A stretch of DNA of 64,000 bases from Cytophagaceae bacterium (GCA_016722655.1 JADKIR010000004.1:620001-684000); one strand, 5' to 3'. Numbered from the stretch's first letter, positions 18,035 to 27,577 are shown. Made by a program: numbers and translations. Notes: generated by a model from the sequence alone, not told the origin.

Positions 18035-19324
18035 TTAAATATTAATTACAAATGTGGTAATACTTTTCGAATGAAGATCCTGTTCTATCAACCCATCTTT
18101 TACTGTCAGGGTATTTTTTAAAGCTGAATCTTTTTCGGAGGTAGTATATGAGACAGCATTTTTTATTTTTAAACCATTTATTTGAAACCTTTTCTGAGTT
18201 ACATTTTCTGGATTTATCACAACTACTACAACTTCATTTCCTTTGGTATAAGCTGTAATTTTTAAATTATTCTCTTCGGAAGTTTGAACGCCAATTCTCA
18301 GAAAACCAGGTCTTACAAACCTTGAATACTGAGAAAATCCGTAGCCTCTTTTCAAAATCTCTCCATTAGAAGTGCCTTCCTCGCCATCACCAATAAAAGA
18401 ATAATACCTTTGCAGATACCACCAAATATATGCATTCCAATTATTTAGCATTGCATTGTGAACTGATTCCAACATTTTTATACTTTCAGTCCATTTTACT
18501 GACTCGGTGTATGTATTCCATTTGGCAGCACCGGCATTTCCTGTGTTGAGATTCATGAGATACTCTGTCATCCAGATTTCCTTTTTTTGATTAACCGCCA
18601 GTGGGAATTCTCCTAATCCACTTCCATAAATATGACCGGCAACGATATCAAATTTGGAGGCAACTTCCTTATTATTAAGAAGAGCATTGGTGTAAACGGG
18701 ATTAAAATTGAAGGATTCCGGTGCTGCGACTTTTGCCCCAACAATTTGCCCGGGTGCTTTCAGAAAATCAATCATTTCATCTGAGGTCCAGTCACAAGAT
18801 TCATACGATACTTTAATATCGGGTTCATTTTGAATCGATATCACATCAATTTTGGCACCGTTTTCAGCCATAAACCTGATAAACTCATTGATATAATCTT
18901 TAAAAGCTTTGTAGTTTTCGGCCAAGAGATGTCCACCTACATCGGTTTTGTTATCTTTAAGATTTGCGGGTGGCGACCACGGGCTGGCCAATACGGTCAC
19001 GCCTTTTTTGTTGGCTTCTTTAACTGCTTCAATGATGTTGGACCATTCTGCCTTATTAGATGAAAGTCTAACTCTGAAAATACTCAAGCCCAGCTGGTTA
19101 TCGTCAGTTCCGAAAGCTTTCAGTGCTTCAGCAGGTTTCAATGACATGGTGCCCCACATTCGATTAGCACCTCCAAAACCTGCGATAGTTTGATAAGTTG
19201 TTTCTGGTGAAATATTAACGATAAATGGTTTTACAGTTGGTGTGGGATTGTTGGTATTTGTGTTATCTTTTTTGCAAGAAAAAAGAAATAAAAAAACTAA
19301 AGAGAGTATTCCTGAAGATCTCAT
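18035..19324 (-). CDS. GH30 glucuronoxylanase (lipoprotein)
   Basis: The 429-residue protein starts with a lipoprotein signal (LVFLFLFSC, Cys17) and a Asn/Thr/Pro-rich linker. The catalytic barrel has GFGGANRMWG at the entry, acid/base Glu167 in SIQNEPD and nucleophile Glu254 in WMTEYL. A C-terminal beta-domain follows, ending ITTFVINI. The pattern fits GH30 subfamily 8, which cuts xylan at positions set by glucuronic acid side chains; the subfamily call is from the overall look. Its partners GH115 and CE15 act on the same side chain. It is the first enzyme gene after susD, separated by a hairpin. Confidence 0.9.
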   Translation of the reverse strand: MRSSGILSLVFLFLFSCKKDNTNTNNPTPTVKPFIVNISPETTYQTIAGFGGANRMWGTMSLKPAEALKAFGTDDNQLGLSIFRVRLSSNKAEWSNIIEAVKEANKKGVTVLASPWSPPANLKDNKTDVGGHLLAENYKAFKDYINEFIRFMAENGAKIDVISIQNEPDIKVSYESCDWTSDEMIDFLKAPGQIVGAKVAAPESFNFNPVYTNALLNNKEVASKFDIVAGHIYGSGLGEFPLAVNQKKEIWMTEYLMNLNTGNAGAAKWNTYTESVKWTESIKMLESVHNAMLNNWNAYIWWYLQRYYSFIGDGEEGTSNGEILKRGYGFSQYSRFVRPGFLRIGVQTSEENNLKITAYTKGNEVVVVVINPENVTQKRFQINGLKIKNAVSYTTSEKDSALKNTLTVKDGLIEQDLHSKSITTFVINI

Positions 19325-19349
19325 CTGATAAAAATATTTCCGGAAATTT

Positions 19350-19383
19350 TTGAAAAAATAAGGGGAGAAAAAATTCCTCCCCT
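19350..19383 (-). terminator. Hairpin with T-run between susD and the GH30 gene (attenuator/terminator)
   Basis: Arms aggggag (19361-19367) and ctcccct (19377-19383) enclose 9 nt. In the direction of transcription (minus strand) the hairpin is followed at once by TATTTTTTC, the form of an intrinsic terminator. Because the enzyme genes continue on the same strand with no clear new promoter, it may act as a partial terminator giving more susCD than enzyme mRNA. Confidence 0.65.
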
Positions 19384-19428
19384 ATTTCCAATTTAACCTA
19401 TGATAAAAAATTCTACTATGAAAAACTA

Positions 19429-21366
19429 TTAATAACCAGGGTTTTGGTAAGCTGCTTTTTCTTCGGCAGTCATTTCCATACCGTCTAATTGGCCCTGAGG
19501 AATTGGTCTTAAATAATGGAAAGGTTTGATGTCCCTTTTAACTGTAACCGGAGTATGATCAGTAACTGCGGCTCCACCAATCGAATATGTACCAGCATAT
19601 TCATTCCATTTTTGAGTACGTACTAAATCGTACCAACGATAACCTTCACCATAATATTCACGTGAACGTTCATCCAGAATAAAGTTAATATCAATTACTG
19701 CAGGAGTCGCTTCAACCATAGCTGCACTATTATCAACAATTTTAGCTTTAGCTCCATTGTTGTCATAACGCCATTTTCCGGCACGGGCTCTAATCACATT
19801 AATAAGCTCTCTGGCACTTTTACCTGGCTTGGCAGTTGCACCTTTTACAGCAGCTTCAGCAGCTACAAAATACAATTCAGAGAATTTCGCAATATTAAAT
19901 GGACGGGTTGTTCCGGCATTGGGTTGTCCTAGTCCACCGGCATTGTCGGTACGGAAAGTTCCTAATTTCCAGAACCCAGGATGTCTGAGACGACTAATTC
20001 CTGTTGGCCCGATCACAAAGTCAGCTCTTCCGGGAATAACTCCGGCACCTACATTACTTTTAAATACTGAATTTGAATAATCAATGGTAGTTGCTGGTTC
20101 TTCATCCAGGAAAGTAAGGATTGCATCGCCAGGTTTTACAGGAAGGTAATTTGCGTTATAATATGTTTCTTTCTTATCTCCCGCTTTATCCCAGTTTGAC
20201 CTATAGGTTGTTACAAAAGTACCATCGTACCTTGAGTCATTAACTTTGTCGGCAAAAGTCTTTTTAAACACTTCAATGGTTGGAGCCATACGAGTCCAAG
20301 GACGACCTAAATCTTGTGTTGCAGCTCTTTGAACAGTACTTACTGCACTCCAGGCTGTACTGGAAGAACTACTTCTAATGTTTGTATAGTTCCAAGTAAG
20401 CATCCAAACAGCAAAGTTATCAGGAGCACCACCACTACCAAATGTTAAACTTGCACCATTGTATAATTCACTTGACTCGGTGTGATCAGCATAAAGGAGT
20501 AACTCATTGTTTCTGTCATTTGATCCTAAATGCAAATCATAGAACGTAGGTTGTAAAGCAAACGGGCCCGGGTTTTCTATGGCAGCGGTTGCAATATCAT
20601 ATGCTTGCTGATAATAATACTGAGCATTTTTTCCAGCCGGGTCTTTTCTTTCTGCAGCCGGATAAGTTGGAATATTATTTGGGTTTTCCAACCACCAGGC
20701 ATAAGTAAGATAAGCTTTTGCCAAAAATAATCTGGCAACAGTTTTATTTACACCGCCAATTACACGACCACTAACAGGAAGGTCATTTACTGCCGCCAAT
20801 AGGTCAGGAAAAACAGCCTTTGTATAAACTTCAGGAACTGTGTTTCTTACCGAAGTCCTTGAAGGTGCAGTGTTAAATTTCAATTCACCTGCTCCCAAAT
20901 CCAAAGGCACGCCACCATAAGTTTGAACCAACAAGAAATAGTCAAATGCACGGAAAAATTTTGCTTCTGCTATCAATGCAGGAGATAAATTTACCGCAGC
21001 AGCATTTTCAATAATCCCTGATGCAGTGTTGATGTTTGAAAAAACTGTTCCCCAAATAATACTTGTAGGATAACTGGTTGGAGTAAGCTGACCAACTCCT
21101 GACATATCCATATCTTTAAAGTTACCGTCTGCACTTTGTGCCCAGGTAGCTTCGTCGGTTCCGGTTATTACTGAATTGAAATAATAAGCCTGACCATAAA
21201 TCCAACGCAAATGGGCATACATAGAGGTTAAACCACCCATAACTCCCTTTTCAGTTTTAAAGAACCCCGGTTCATAAATACTCCTTGGCTGTTCTTTTAA
21301 GATATCTGAGCATCCTACCGAAAAAATGGTTAGGAATATTAATGTCGCAAATATTTTAATTTTCAT
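19429..21366 (-). CDS. SusD/RagB-type surface glycan-binding lipoprotein
   Basis: The 645-residue protein has a lipobox FSVGC (Cys19) followed by the SusD-like opening DILKEQPRSIYEPGFF. It contains the helical TPR-like core seen in RagB/SusD proteins (EAKFFRAFDYFLLVQTYGGV, VARLFLAKAYLTYAWW) and the C-terminal FILDERSREYYGEGYRWYDL block. SusD proteins sit as a lid on SusC and capture oligosaccharides. The gene is 19 bp after susC. Given the neighbouring enzymes the ligand is probably a (glucurono)xylan oligomer. No SusE/F-like lipoprotein follows. Confidence 0.95.
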   Translation of the reverse strand: MKIKIFATLIFLTIFSVGCSDILKEQPRSIYEPGFFKTEKGVMGGLTSMYAHLRWIYGQAYYFNSVITGTDEATWAQSADGNFKDMDMSGVGQLTPTSYPTSIIWGTVFSNINTASGIIENAAAVNLSPALIAEAKFFRAFDYFLLVQTYGGVPLDLGAGELKFNTAPSRTSVRNTVPEVYTKAVFPDLLAAVNDLPVSGRVIGGVNKTVARLFLAKAYLTYAWWLENPNNIPTYPAAERKDPAGKNAQYYYQQAYDIATAAIENPGPFALQPTFYDLHLGSNDRNNELLLYADHTESSELYNGASLTFGSGGAPDNFAVWMLTWNYTNIRSSSSSTAWSAVSTVQRAATQDLGRPWTRMAPTIEVFKKTFADKVNDSRYDGTFVTTYRSNWDKAGDKKETYYNANYLPVKPGDAILTFLDEEPATTIDYSNSVFKSNVGAGVIPGRADFVIGPTGISRLRHPGFWKLGTFRTDNAGGLGQPNAGTTRPFNIAKFSELYFVAAEAAVKGATAKPGKSARELINVIRARAGKWRYDNNGAKAKIVDNSAAMVEATPAVIDINFILDERSREYYGEGYRWYDLVRTQKWNEYAGTYSIGGAAVTDHTPVTVKRDIKPFHYLRPIPQGQLDGMEMTAEEKAAYQNPGY

Positions 21367-21385
21367 CTCTTTAATATTTTTAAAT

Positions 21386-24300
21386 TTAGAATGTCAAATT
21401 GAAGCCCAAAACATAATTTCGGGTTGATGGTGTATTATACCCAACTGTGAGTAGTCTTCTTTGATAACCACCAGTTGCCACGTTTTCATTACCGTATGAG
21501 TTAGTTTCAGGATCCAAACCAGATTCTTTATGGAACTCTGAGAACATCACGAATGGGTTTTGAACTGTTGCATATAGTCTCATTTTAATATCAGAGTTTT
21601 TCAACAAACTTTTGTTAAGGTCATGGCCCAAAGTAATTGTTCTGATTTTTAGGAACGATCCATCAAAATATGCTAAAGTGCTGGCGTATTTCGCATTGTC
21701 ACCACTCTGAATTCCACCTGGTTTTGGATATTTAGCATCCGTATTATCTGCTGTCCAGTAATCAACGTCAATGTTGTTTCTACGACCGGTCAATAAATTA
21801 ATGTAACCATTTGGCCCGTGAACATTACTAATAAGTATGCCACCAACCCGGTAAAGACCAACCAAACTAAGATCAAAGCCTTTGTAAGTTACCCTTGTAT
21901 TAAATCCACCCTGGAATTTAGGGTCAACATTCATGATTTGTCTGTCGGCAGCTCCAATTGCTCTTTTTGGTGTTCCATCTTCGTTAAACTCACCTGTATA
22001 TTTAACTTTAATCATACCGATATTACCACCTGGTTCGAATTTAGTAAGATTGGCATCGCCTTCCTGCCACAATCCTATTTTTTCATAATCATAAATAGCA
22101 TTGATGTTATAACCTACAAACCAGGCATTTCCTTCGTCTCTGGTTTGTCCAGATGCCAAAGCAACCAGTTTGTTTTTGTTAAGATAGAAGTTAACACCTG
22201 CATCCCAAGTAAATCCTCCTTTATTTTGAATAATTGAACCATTGAGGTCTAATTCAATACCTTTGTTTTGAGTTTGTCCAATATTGGCAGTGTAGCTACT
22301 AACACCAGATGTTGCAGGTAAACCCACACCTAAAAGAATATCTTTTGTATTGGTAATATAATACTCCAGTTTACCAGTCAAACGATCTTTCAACAAACCA
22401 AAATCAAGACCGGCATTCCATGTTTCAGAATATTCCCATCCCAAATTTTTGTTTGGTAGTGTAGAAACATAATAACCAACAGCATAATTTGTAGGTCCAA
22501 AATTATATGGTCTTGTAGAAAGACGACCTAAAGTAGCATATGGTGAAATCGCCTGATTGGAAGTTTGACCATAACCTACACGAAGTTTTAATTCAGTAAG
22601 CCCTGCAACGGGAACCATAAACGGTTCTTTCATAATGTTCCAACCTAACGAGACTGCCGGATAAGTATGCCATTTGTAACCATCTGCCAATCTTGAAGAA
22701 CCATCAGAACGTAGAGTCGCTGAAGCCATATAGCGGTCATTGTAAGAATACATAACACGACCCATTCCAGACATTAAGCCCCACATTTGGTAATCTTGAT
22801 CATTAGGATTTACAGTGATTTCGCCTGTTGCCTGACCAAGGTTATAGTACATAAAGTCATCAGATGGAATGCCCTTTGCAGCCACAGAAGACCTGTTATA
22901 TTTATTTTGCTCCGCAGAATAAAGAGCTACAACGCTCAAATTATGCTTTTGTGCAAATGTGCGATCATAACTTAGGATATTTTCAACTGTCCAGTGGTAA
23001 GTATGAGAGTTACCGATACCTGCGGTTGAAATAGTGGTTGGATTCACGTTATTTATCCCTTCACCTGTGTAGTTTCCACTGGTATTTTGAATAAAATCAA
23101 GACCAAGGTTGGTTCTGTATTTCAATCCCTCAATTCTCGGAATATTTACTTCACCATAAAATGAGTTATAAGAAGCGTAACCTTTGTTTTCATTTAACCA
23201 AACATCTTTTAGGTCTTCTACAACTCCTCTGGTTACAGTAAATTGTTCGTCCAGTGCCATTTTAAAGGTTCTTTTCAAAGTTCCATCCCCATTATAAGGA
23301 TTTGAAATAGGAGTTGCACTCAAAATACCACCTACACCTATTTGATTACCATTTGAGAAGTTATAGTTACTATTGGTGTTAAATCCTACTTTTACAAATT
23401 TGTTGACTTTTTGTTCAATAGAACCCCTCAATGAATAGCGACCATAATCCTGAGTTGGAATTACACCCTGATTATAATAATATCCACCACCAAAATTGTA
23501 ATTTCCAGTCTCTGTTCCACCTGATAAGCTCAATGAATGATCGGTCATCACGCCGTCTCTATAAAACAAATCTTGCCAATTGGTATTAATATTGTCAGTC
23601 TCATCTATACCATTTGAATATAAACCGGCATCTTTTCTGAATTTAGCAAACGTAGGGCCGTCCATCATTGGATAAGGAGAAAAAACGGACTGTGTTCCGT
23701 AATAACCGTTATACGAAATTTTTGGTTTTTTACCTTTCTGACCTTTCTCAGTTGTAATAAGAATAACTCCGTTAGCTCCTCTTGAACCATAAATGGCTGT
23801 AGCTGAAGCATCTTTCAAAATGTCAATGCTTTTGATGTCATTAGGGTTAAGGTCAGCCAAAGAACCTGGAAATGGTATTCCATCTAATACGATTAAAGGG
23901 TTGTTATCAGCACTCAAAGACCTGGTTCCCCTAATCCTAATCTGCATAGTTGCACCTGGCTTGGTGGAAGTTTGTGACATTTCAACTCCCGGCATTCTAC
24001 CTTGTAATGCCTGTGAAATATTTGGAGCAGGAATCTCTCTGATTTTATCCCCTGAAACAGAAATAACCGAACCGGTTACTGCTTCTTTCCTTTGTGTACC
24101 ATAACCTACCACAACTACTTCGCTGAGTTGTGTGAGGTCATCAATAGCAAGAGCAATTTTCAAAGTAGTCTGATTGCCAACTACTACCTCCTGAGTTTTG
24201 AAACCAATGTAACTAAACACCAACACATCTGATTTAGCAGCTTCAATTTTGAAATTACCGCTCACATCAGTAGTTGTACCTTTCTGGGTACCTTTTACTC

Positions 24301-24460
24301 TGATCGTTACACTTGGTAACCCCTCGTTGTTAGAACCATCGAGTACCACGCCACTAATTTGACCCGATTGTGCAAAAAGAGCAATTGGAAAAAGCAGTAT
24401 TAATGTTAATACGCCCACCCAATGCATCGATTTGATTTTTTTGAAGTAACTTTTTTTCAT
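21386..24460 (-). CDS. SusC/RagA-type TonB-dependent oligosaccharide transporter
   Basis: The 1024-residue protein has a signal peptide (ends LFAQ, about residue 31). A carboxypeptidase-like domain (about 33-110) contains DVSGNFKI, followed by the TonB-box-like stretch SEVVVVGYGTQ. The plug carries the SusC signature RIRGTRSLSADNNPLIVLDG and the ATAIYGSRGANGVILITT block, and the barrel ends NYVLGFNLTF. It pairs with susD downstream and is the first gene of the xylan operon. The divergent regulator gene starts 320 bp away and probably controls it. Confidence 0.96.
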   Translation of the reverse strand: MKKSYFKKIKSMHWVGVLTLILLFPIALFAQSGQISGVVLDGSNNEGLPSVTIRVKGTQKGTTTDVSGNFKIEAAKSDVLVFSYIGFKTQEVVVGNQTTLKIALAIDDLTQLSEVVVVGYGTQRKEAVTGSVISVSGDKIREIPAPNISQALQGRMPGVEMSQTSTKPGATMQIRIRGTRSLSADNNPLIVLDGIPFPGSLADLNPNDIKSIDILKDASATAIYGSRGANGVILITTEKGQKGKKPKISYNGYYGTQSVFSPYPMMDGPTFAKFRKDAGLYSNGIDETDNINTNWQDLFYRDGVMTDHSLSLSGGTETGNYNFGGGYYYNQGVIPTQDYGRYSLRGSIEQKVNKFVKVGFNTNSNYNFSNGNQIGVGGILSATPISNPYNGDGTLKRTFKMALDEQFTVTRGVVEDLKDVWLNENKGYASYNSFYGEVNIPRIEGLKYRTNLGLDFIQNTSGNYTGEGINNVNPTTISTAGIGNSHTYHWTVENILSYDRTFAQKHNLSVVALYSAEQNKYNRSSVAAKGIPSDDFMYYNLGQATGEITVNPNDQDYQMWGLMSGMGRVMYSYNDRYMASATLRSDGSSRLADGYKWHTYPAVSLGWNIMKEPFMVPVAGLTELKLRVGYGQTSNQAISPYATLGRLSTRPYNFGPTNYAVGYYVSTLPNKNLGWEYSETWNAGLDFGLLKDRLTGKLEYYITNTKDILLGVGLPATSGVSSYTANIGQTQNKGIELDLNGSIIQNKGGFTWDAGVNFYLNKNKLVALASGQTRDEGNAWFVGYNINAIYDYEKIGLWQEGDANLTKFEPGGNIGMIKVKYTGEFNEDGTPKRAIGAADRQIMNVDPKFQGGFNTRVTYKGFDLSLVGLYRVGGILISNVHGPNGYINLLTGRRNNIDVDYWTADNTDAKYPKPGGIQSGDNAKYASTLAYFDGSFLKIRTITLGHDLNKSLLKNSDIKMRLYATVQNPFVMFSEFHKESGLDPETNSYGNENVATGGYQRRLLTVGYNTPSTRNYVLGFNLTF

Positions 24461-24780
24461 TTTAAAATCGATTAAGTTTATTAGAATAATACAAAAATTA
24501 ATAATTCAAACTATAAACAGTGATTAACTGTCATTTATACACTTGAATTCTTAATTCTCGAAGCTATAGGCCTATTTTTGTATAATCAAATTAAAAGTGT
24601 CATTTTTACACATTAGGCAAAACGAAAACTATCGGCAACGTTTTAGATTATGATATTTAATAGAATTTGAAAGAGATTTTTTATAACTATTTTAATTAAT
24701 TTTTTTAAAAACAATGTAACTTTAAGAAAATTTAAGCCTTAACCCTTACTATTTAAACTTGGAAAAATACAATAGATAAT
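24461..24780. promoter_or_regulatory. Divergent control region of the xylan operon and its LacI-type regulator
   Basis: This 320-bp AT-rich spacer separates susC (leftward) from the regulator (rightward). It holds a 10-bp palindrome ATAGGCCTAT (24566-24575) overlapping a TATTTTTG box (24573-24580) of the Bacteroidota -7 type. It also has an AACGTT core (24637-24642) of the kind bound by LacI-family proteins, inside the pair aaaacg (24620-24625)/cgtttt. These are operator candidates only; no minus-strand -7 box was convincingly found for susC. Confidence 0.5.
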
Positions 24781-25938
24781 ATGCAAAAATGTCTAAAATG
24801 TGGAAAGGTTGATGGAATTATAAAATCGGGGAAAGTCCGGGGCAAGCAGCGGTATTATTGTAAGTTGTGTGATTTTAGCTTTGTTTTGGAACAAACAATC
24901 CCGGAATTATCTAAAAACAAAGGCCTTACAACTATTGTTGACATAGCCAGACATTTGGGTATTTCTGTGTCAACTGTATCCAGGGCATTGAACGATAAAT
25001 ATGACATTAATCCAAATACCAAAAAACTTGTCAACCAGGCAGCAATAGATCTTGATTACAAGCCAAATCTGATAGCCCAAAGTTTGCATAAAGGCAATAG
25101 CCATATTATTGGAGTGGTTGTTCCGGAGATTGAACATCCTTATTTTGCAAAAATGCTGGCCGGGATTCATAACATTATTAATCATACTGCTTATAGTATT
25201 ATTGTATGCCATTCCAATGAATCGGCCGAGTTAGAATTTTTACATATCGAAAAATTATTGAGCTACCGTGTCGATGGTATTTTGATCAGTCATTCTAAAA
25301 CCGTAAATGATTTCAGTCACATACTGAAAGTAATTAATAAGAAAGTTCCTATTCTAAATATAGACCGAACAGTTGATCTATTTGATATTCCAAAAGTTGC
25401 TAATAATGACATAAATGGGAGTAAAGAATTAGTAAAACATTTAATTGCATGTGATTACAAAAGAATAGCAATAGTTTCCGGACCCGAAAATTTGTCAATT
25501 ACACATAAACGTACCCAAGGGTATGAAGAAGCTATTGTAGAAAGTGGATTTGAAATTGATAGAGAACTAATGGTAAATTCAGACTTCACATCTTCCGGTT
25601 TGGTTTCTGCATTCGAATCGCTCATGAATCTGCCCAACCCCCCTGATGCAATATTTTGTATATTTTTCAAAGATGCGATAGACATTATCAAATTGGCTAA
25701 AAAAAGAAATTTAAGGATTCCTGAACAACTGGGCGTAGCTGCTTTTGGTGACGATGCGATTTCGGGTAATGTAGAACCCACTTTGACTGCTTATAACCCC
25801 AATCCGGTAAAACTTGGGGAAGTATCTGTTGCGATTTTGCTCAATAAAATCAAAACCAAAGAAAACCCAAAAGAAATGAGTACAATAATCCAGGGAGAAT
25901 TAATTGTACGGGATTCGACCAGGAAAGTGGGGATTTAA
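24781..25938 (+). CDS. LacI-family transcription regulator with an extra N-terminal zinc ribbon
   Basis: The 385-residue protein has two DNA-binding-type modules. Residues 1-35 form a zinc ribbon with CLKC (Cys4, Cys7) and CKLC (Cys27, Cys30) around KVRGKQRYY, very like the zinc finger in front of IS1-type transposases (InsA). Residues about 50-75 are a LacI helix-turn-helix (TIVDIARHLGISVSTVSRAL), followed by the hinge and the sugar-binding periplasmic-protein-like domain from about residue 108 (HIIGVVVPEIEHPYFAKML) to EPTLTAYNPNP. It is divergent from susC, so it most likely senses a xylan-derived sugar and controls the locus. The fused zinc ribbon is not part of the usual LacI architecture. 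Confidence 0.9.
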   Translation: MQKCLKCGKVDGIIKSGKVRGKQRYYCKLCDFSFVLEQTIPELSKNKGLTTIVDIARHLGISVSTVSRALNDKYDINPNTKKLVNQAAIDLDYKPNLIAQSLHKGNSHIIGVVVPEIEHPYFAKMLAGIHNIINHTAYSIIVCHSNESAELEFLHIEKLLSYRVDGILISHSKTVNDFSHILKVINKKVPILNIDRTVDLFDIPKVANNDINGSKELVKHLIACDYKRIAIVSGPENLSITHKRTQGYEEAIVESGFEIDRELMVNSDFTSSGLVSAFESLMNLPNPPDAIFCIFFKDAIDIIKLAKKRNLRIPEQLGVAAFGDDAISGNVEPTLTAYNPNPVKLGEVSVAILLNKIKTKENPKEMSTIIQGELIVRDSTRKVGI

Positions 25939-26182
25939 TTATGGATTAAATTTAAAATTGATTTTTTTTGAAATAAGAGAACCCTAAAAATACCTTTAAA
26001 ATATGGGAGCCGGGTGAAAGTTTAAGATAAAATTTTCAGGAATCTAAAAGCAATTACTTTAACTAGTTAAACTTCATTCTGAAAATTTAAGTGAATTAAG
26101 GTTTTCGTTTTTATGAAAAAAATCAATAATTTTGGATGGAAAAAATAATGATTTAATCACTGAATATCAAAATATTAACAAT

Positions 26183-26707
26183 ATGAAAAAGTTACTAACT
26201 GTTTTGTTCTTTTTGGGTTTGTCTATTACTTCCTTTTCGCAAAATCTTACCTTAAAAAAAACACTACTTGACCAGATCAGGAGTACACATCATGGTAAAA
26301 ACTGGTTTGTGTCTATCGATGTGGCACTGCAGGGTGTCACTGCTGAGCAAGCCAACTGGCATGACAACTCAGGCAATCACAGCATCGGGCAGTTGACTTC
26401 ACATTTGGTTTTCTGGAATGAAAGGATTCTCAGAGGCTTCAGAAATGAGACACCTGAAAAATTCAGTGGCAACAATGAGGAGTCATTTACGAAATTTGAA
26501 AAAGAAAGCTGGGAAAAAACCCTGAAAAAACTTTCAGATATAATGCTGGGACTAGAAGCCGAAATCGAAAAAGCTGATGATGAAAAGTTGGTAAAAATCG
26601 CTGAAACTGTGGCCAATACCGCTACTCACAATGCCTACCATACCGGTCAAATTATCTTCGCCCGCAAGCTACAGGGAAGCTGGAATCCTGAGAATGGGGT
26701 GAAGTAG
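26183..26707 (+). CDS. DinB-family protein, exported
   Basis: Starting at the ATG at 26183 gives 174 residues with a clear Sec signal (LLTVLFFLGLSITSFSQ); an in-frame ATG at 26132 would bury it and is rejected. The mature part is a DinB/YfiT four-helix bundle with His residues in the usual metal-ligand positions (IGQLTSHLVFWNER and NTATHNAYHTGQI). DinB-like proteins are often thiol-dependent metalloenzymes, but for this subgroup no reaction can be assigned. The signal peptide makes it periplasmic or surface-exposed. It stands alone, 244 bp after the LacI gene. Confidence 0.8.
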   Translation: MKKLLTVLFFLGLSITSFSQNLTLKKTLLDQIRSTHHGKNWFVSIDVALQGVTAEQANWHDNSGNHSIGQLTSHLVFWNERILRGFRNETPEKFSGNNEESFTKFEKESWEKTLKKLSDIMLGLEAEIEKADDEKLVKIAETVANTATHNAYHTGQIIFARKLQGSWNPENGVK

Positions 26708-26853
26708 AAATTATTCATCACTACCAAGGTTCTAAGTTTTACAAAAAATCTGTGTTCTTTGACATCAGTTCCGTGCCAACTGTTTATTATTTTGTGAATA
26801 GAGCCCCAGAAAAAATAATCGTAAATGAATAATCGAATCAATCGTAAATCGAA

Positions 26854-27048
26854 TCATCTCGCCATTCTCCGCTCCATCCTTCTGACGCGGGTTTGGTTTT
26901 TTCCATCAAGACGCGAAGCTACAGCCCATAGTGCAGCAGGCAACCAGCCTATGATGGTGATTTGAAGTAATAAACACAAAATACCACTGAGAATTTTTCC
27001 TCTAAGTAAAAAAGATAACCAGGGCACCAAAACTGCAATCAATAACAT
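26854..27048 (-). CDS. Pmp3/YqaE-family small membrane protein
   Basis: From the internal start at 27048 this is a 64-residue protein with two membrane segments separated by the family signature FLLRGKILSGILCLLLQ and then IIGWLPAALWAV. A basic tail (RVRRMERRMAR) follows. Pmp3/YqaE peptides are stress-linked membrane proteins that affect membrane potential in other organisms; the function in Bacteroidota is not settled. An upstream in-frame start at 27102 would add 18 residues that do not belong to the family. Confidence 0.75.
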   Translation of the reverse strand: MLLIAVLVPWLSFLLRGKILSGILCLLLQITIIGWLPAALWAVASRLDGKNQTRVRRMERRMAR

Positions 27049-27200
27049 AGCTTTTCCATTTTTTGTAAAGATAATTAGTATAAATCGGCTCGTTGAAACC
27101 ATTTTTTATGAATGGTGATTTTATCTTTTGAGCCTTTCAGAAAATCCTTTAACCTGTATTTCAATTATTTAGAAAGTTTAAAAAAAAATATTAAAAATAA

Positions 27201-27250
27201 TTTTGAGAAACCAAACGGTTGCATATATATTTGCAACTGATTAGTTTCAT
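27201..27250 (+). promoter_or_regulatory. Promoter and likely ArsR operator
   Basis: TTTG (27201-27204), a 20-nt spacer and TATATTTG (27225-27232) match the Bacteroidota sigma-A promoter well and predict a start near 27239. Two overlapping inverted repeats cover the -7 box and start site: GTTGCA-N8-TGCAAC (27217-27236) and GCAACTgattAGTTTC (27232-27247). The placement suits autorepression by the ArsR protein encoded just downstream. Confidence 0.65.
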
Positions 27251-27256
27251 AATAAA

Positions 27257-27577
27257 ATGAGAAGAGATATTTTTCAGGCAATAGCCGACCCCACCCGCAG
27301 AGCCATTATAGCCCTGATAGCCCTGCAGGCTATGACACCCAATGCCCTCGCCGAACATTTCGACAGTACCCGTCAGGCAGTATCGAAACACCTTAAAATA
27401 CTGACAGAGTGTGAGTTAATACAGCAGGAGCAAAAAGGCCGGGAGATATATTATAAACTGGAAATTGACAAAATGAAAGAAATAGACATTTGGCTGGAGC
27501 AGTTTAGGAAAATCTGGGAAAGCCGGTTTAATCAATTGGATGCTTTATTGGAAACGCTTAAACAAATTAAAAAATGA
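27257..27577 (+). CDS. ArsR-family winged-helix regulator
   Basis: This 106-residue protein has the ArsR opening RRDIFQAIADPTRRAIIALI and the recognition segment STRQAVSKHLKIL. It lacks the metal-binding Cys pairs of ArsR/SmtB sensors. Such regulators commonly precede AHSA1/SRPBCC genes, as here: the stop overlaps the start of the next gene by 4 bp. It probably represses the three-gene unit from the palindromes in its promoter. Confidence 0.92.
   Translation: MRRDIFQAIADPTRRAIIALIALQAMTPNALAEHFDSTRQAVSKHLKILTECELIQQEQKGREIYYKLEIDKMKEIDIWLEQFRKIWESRFNQLDALLETLKQIKK

Noticed and set aside
26132..26182. Upstream start for the DinB protein
   Set aside because: It would place 17 polar residues in front of a clean signal peptide that begins at 26183.
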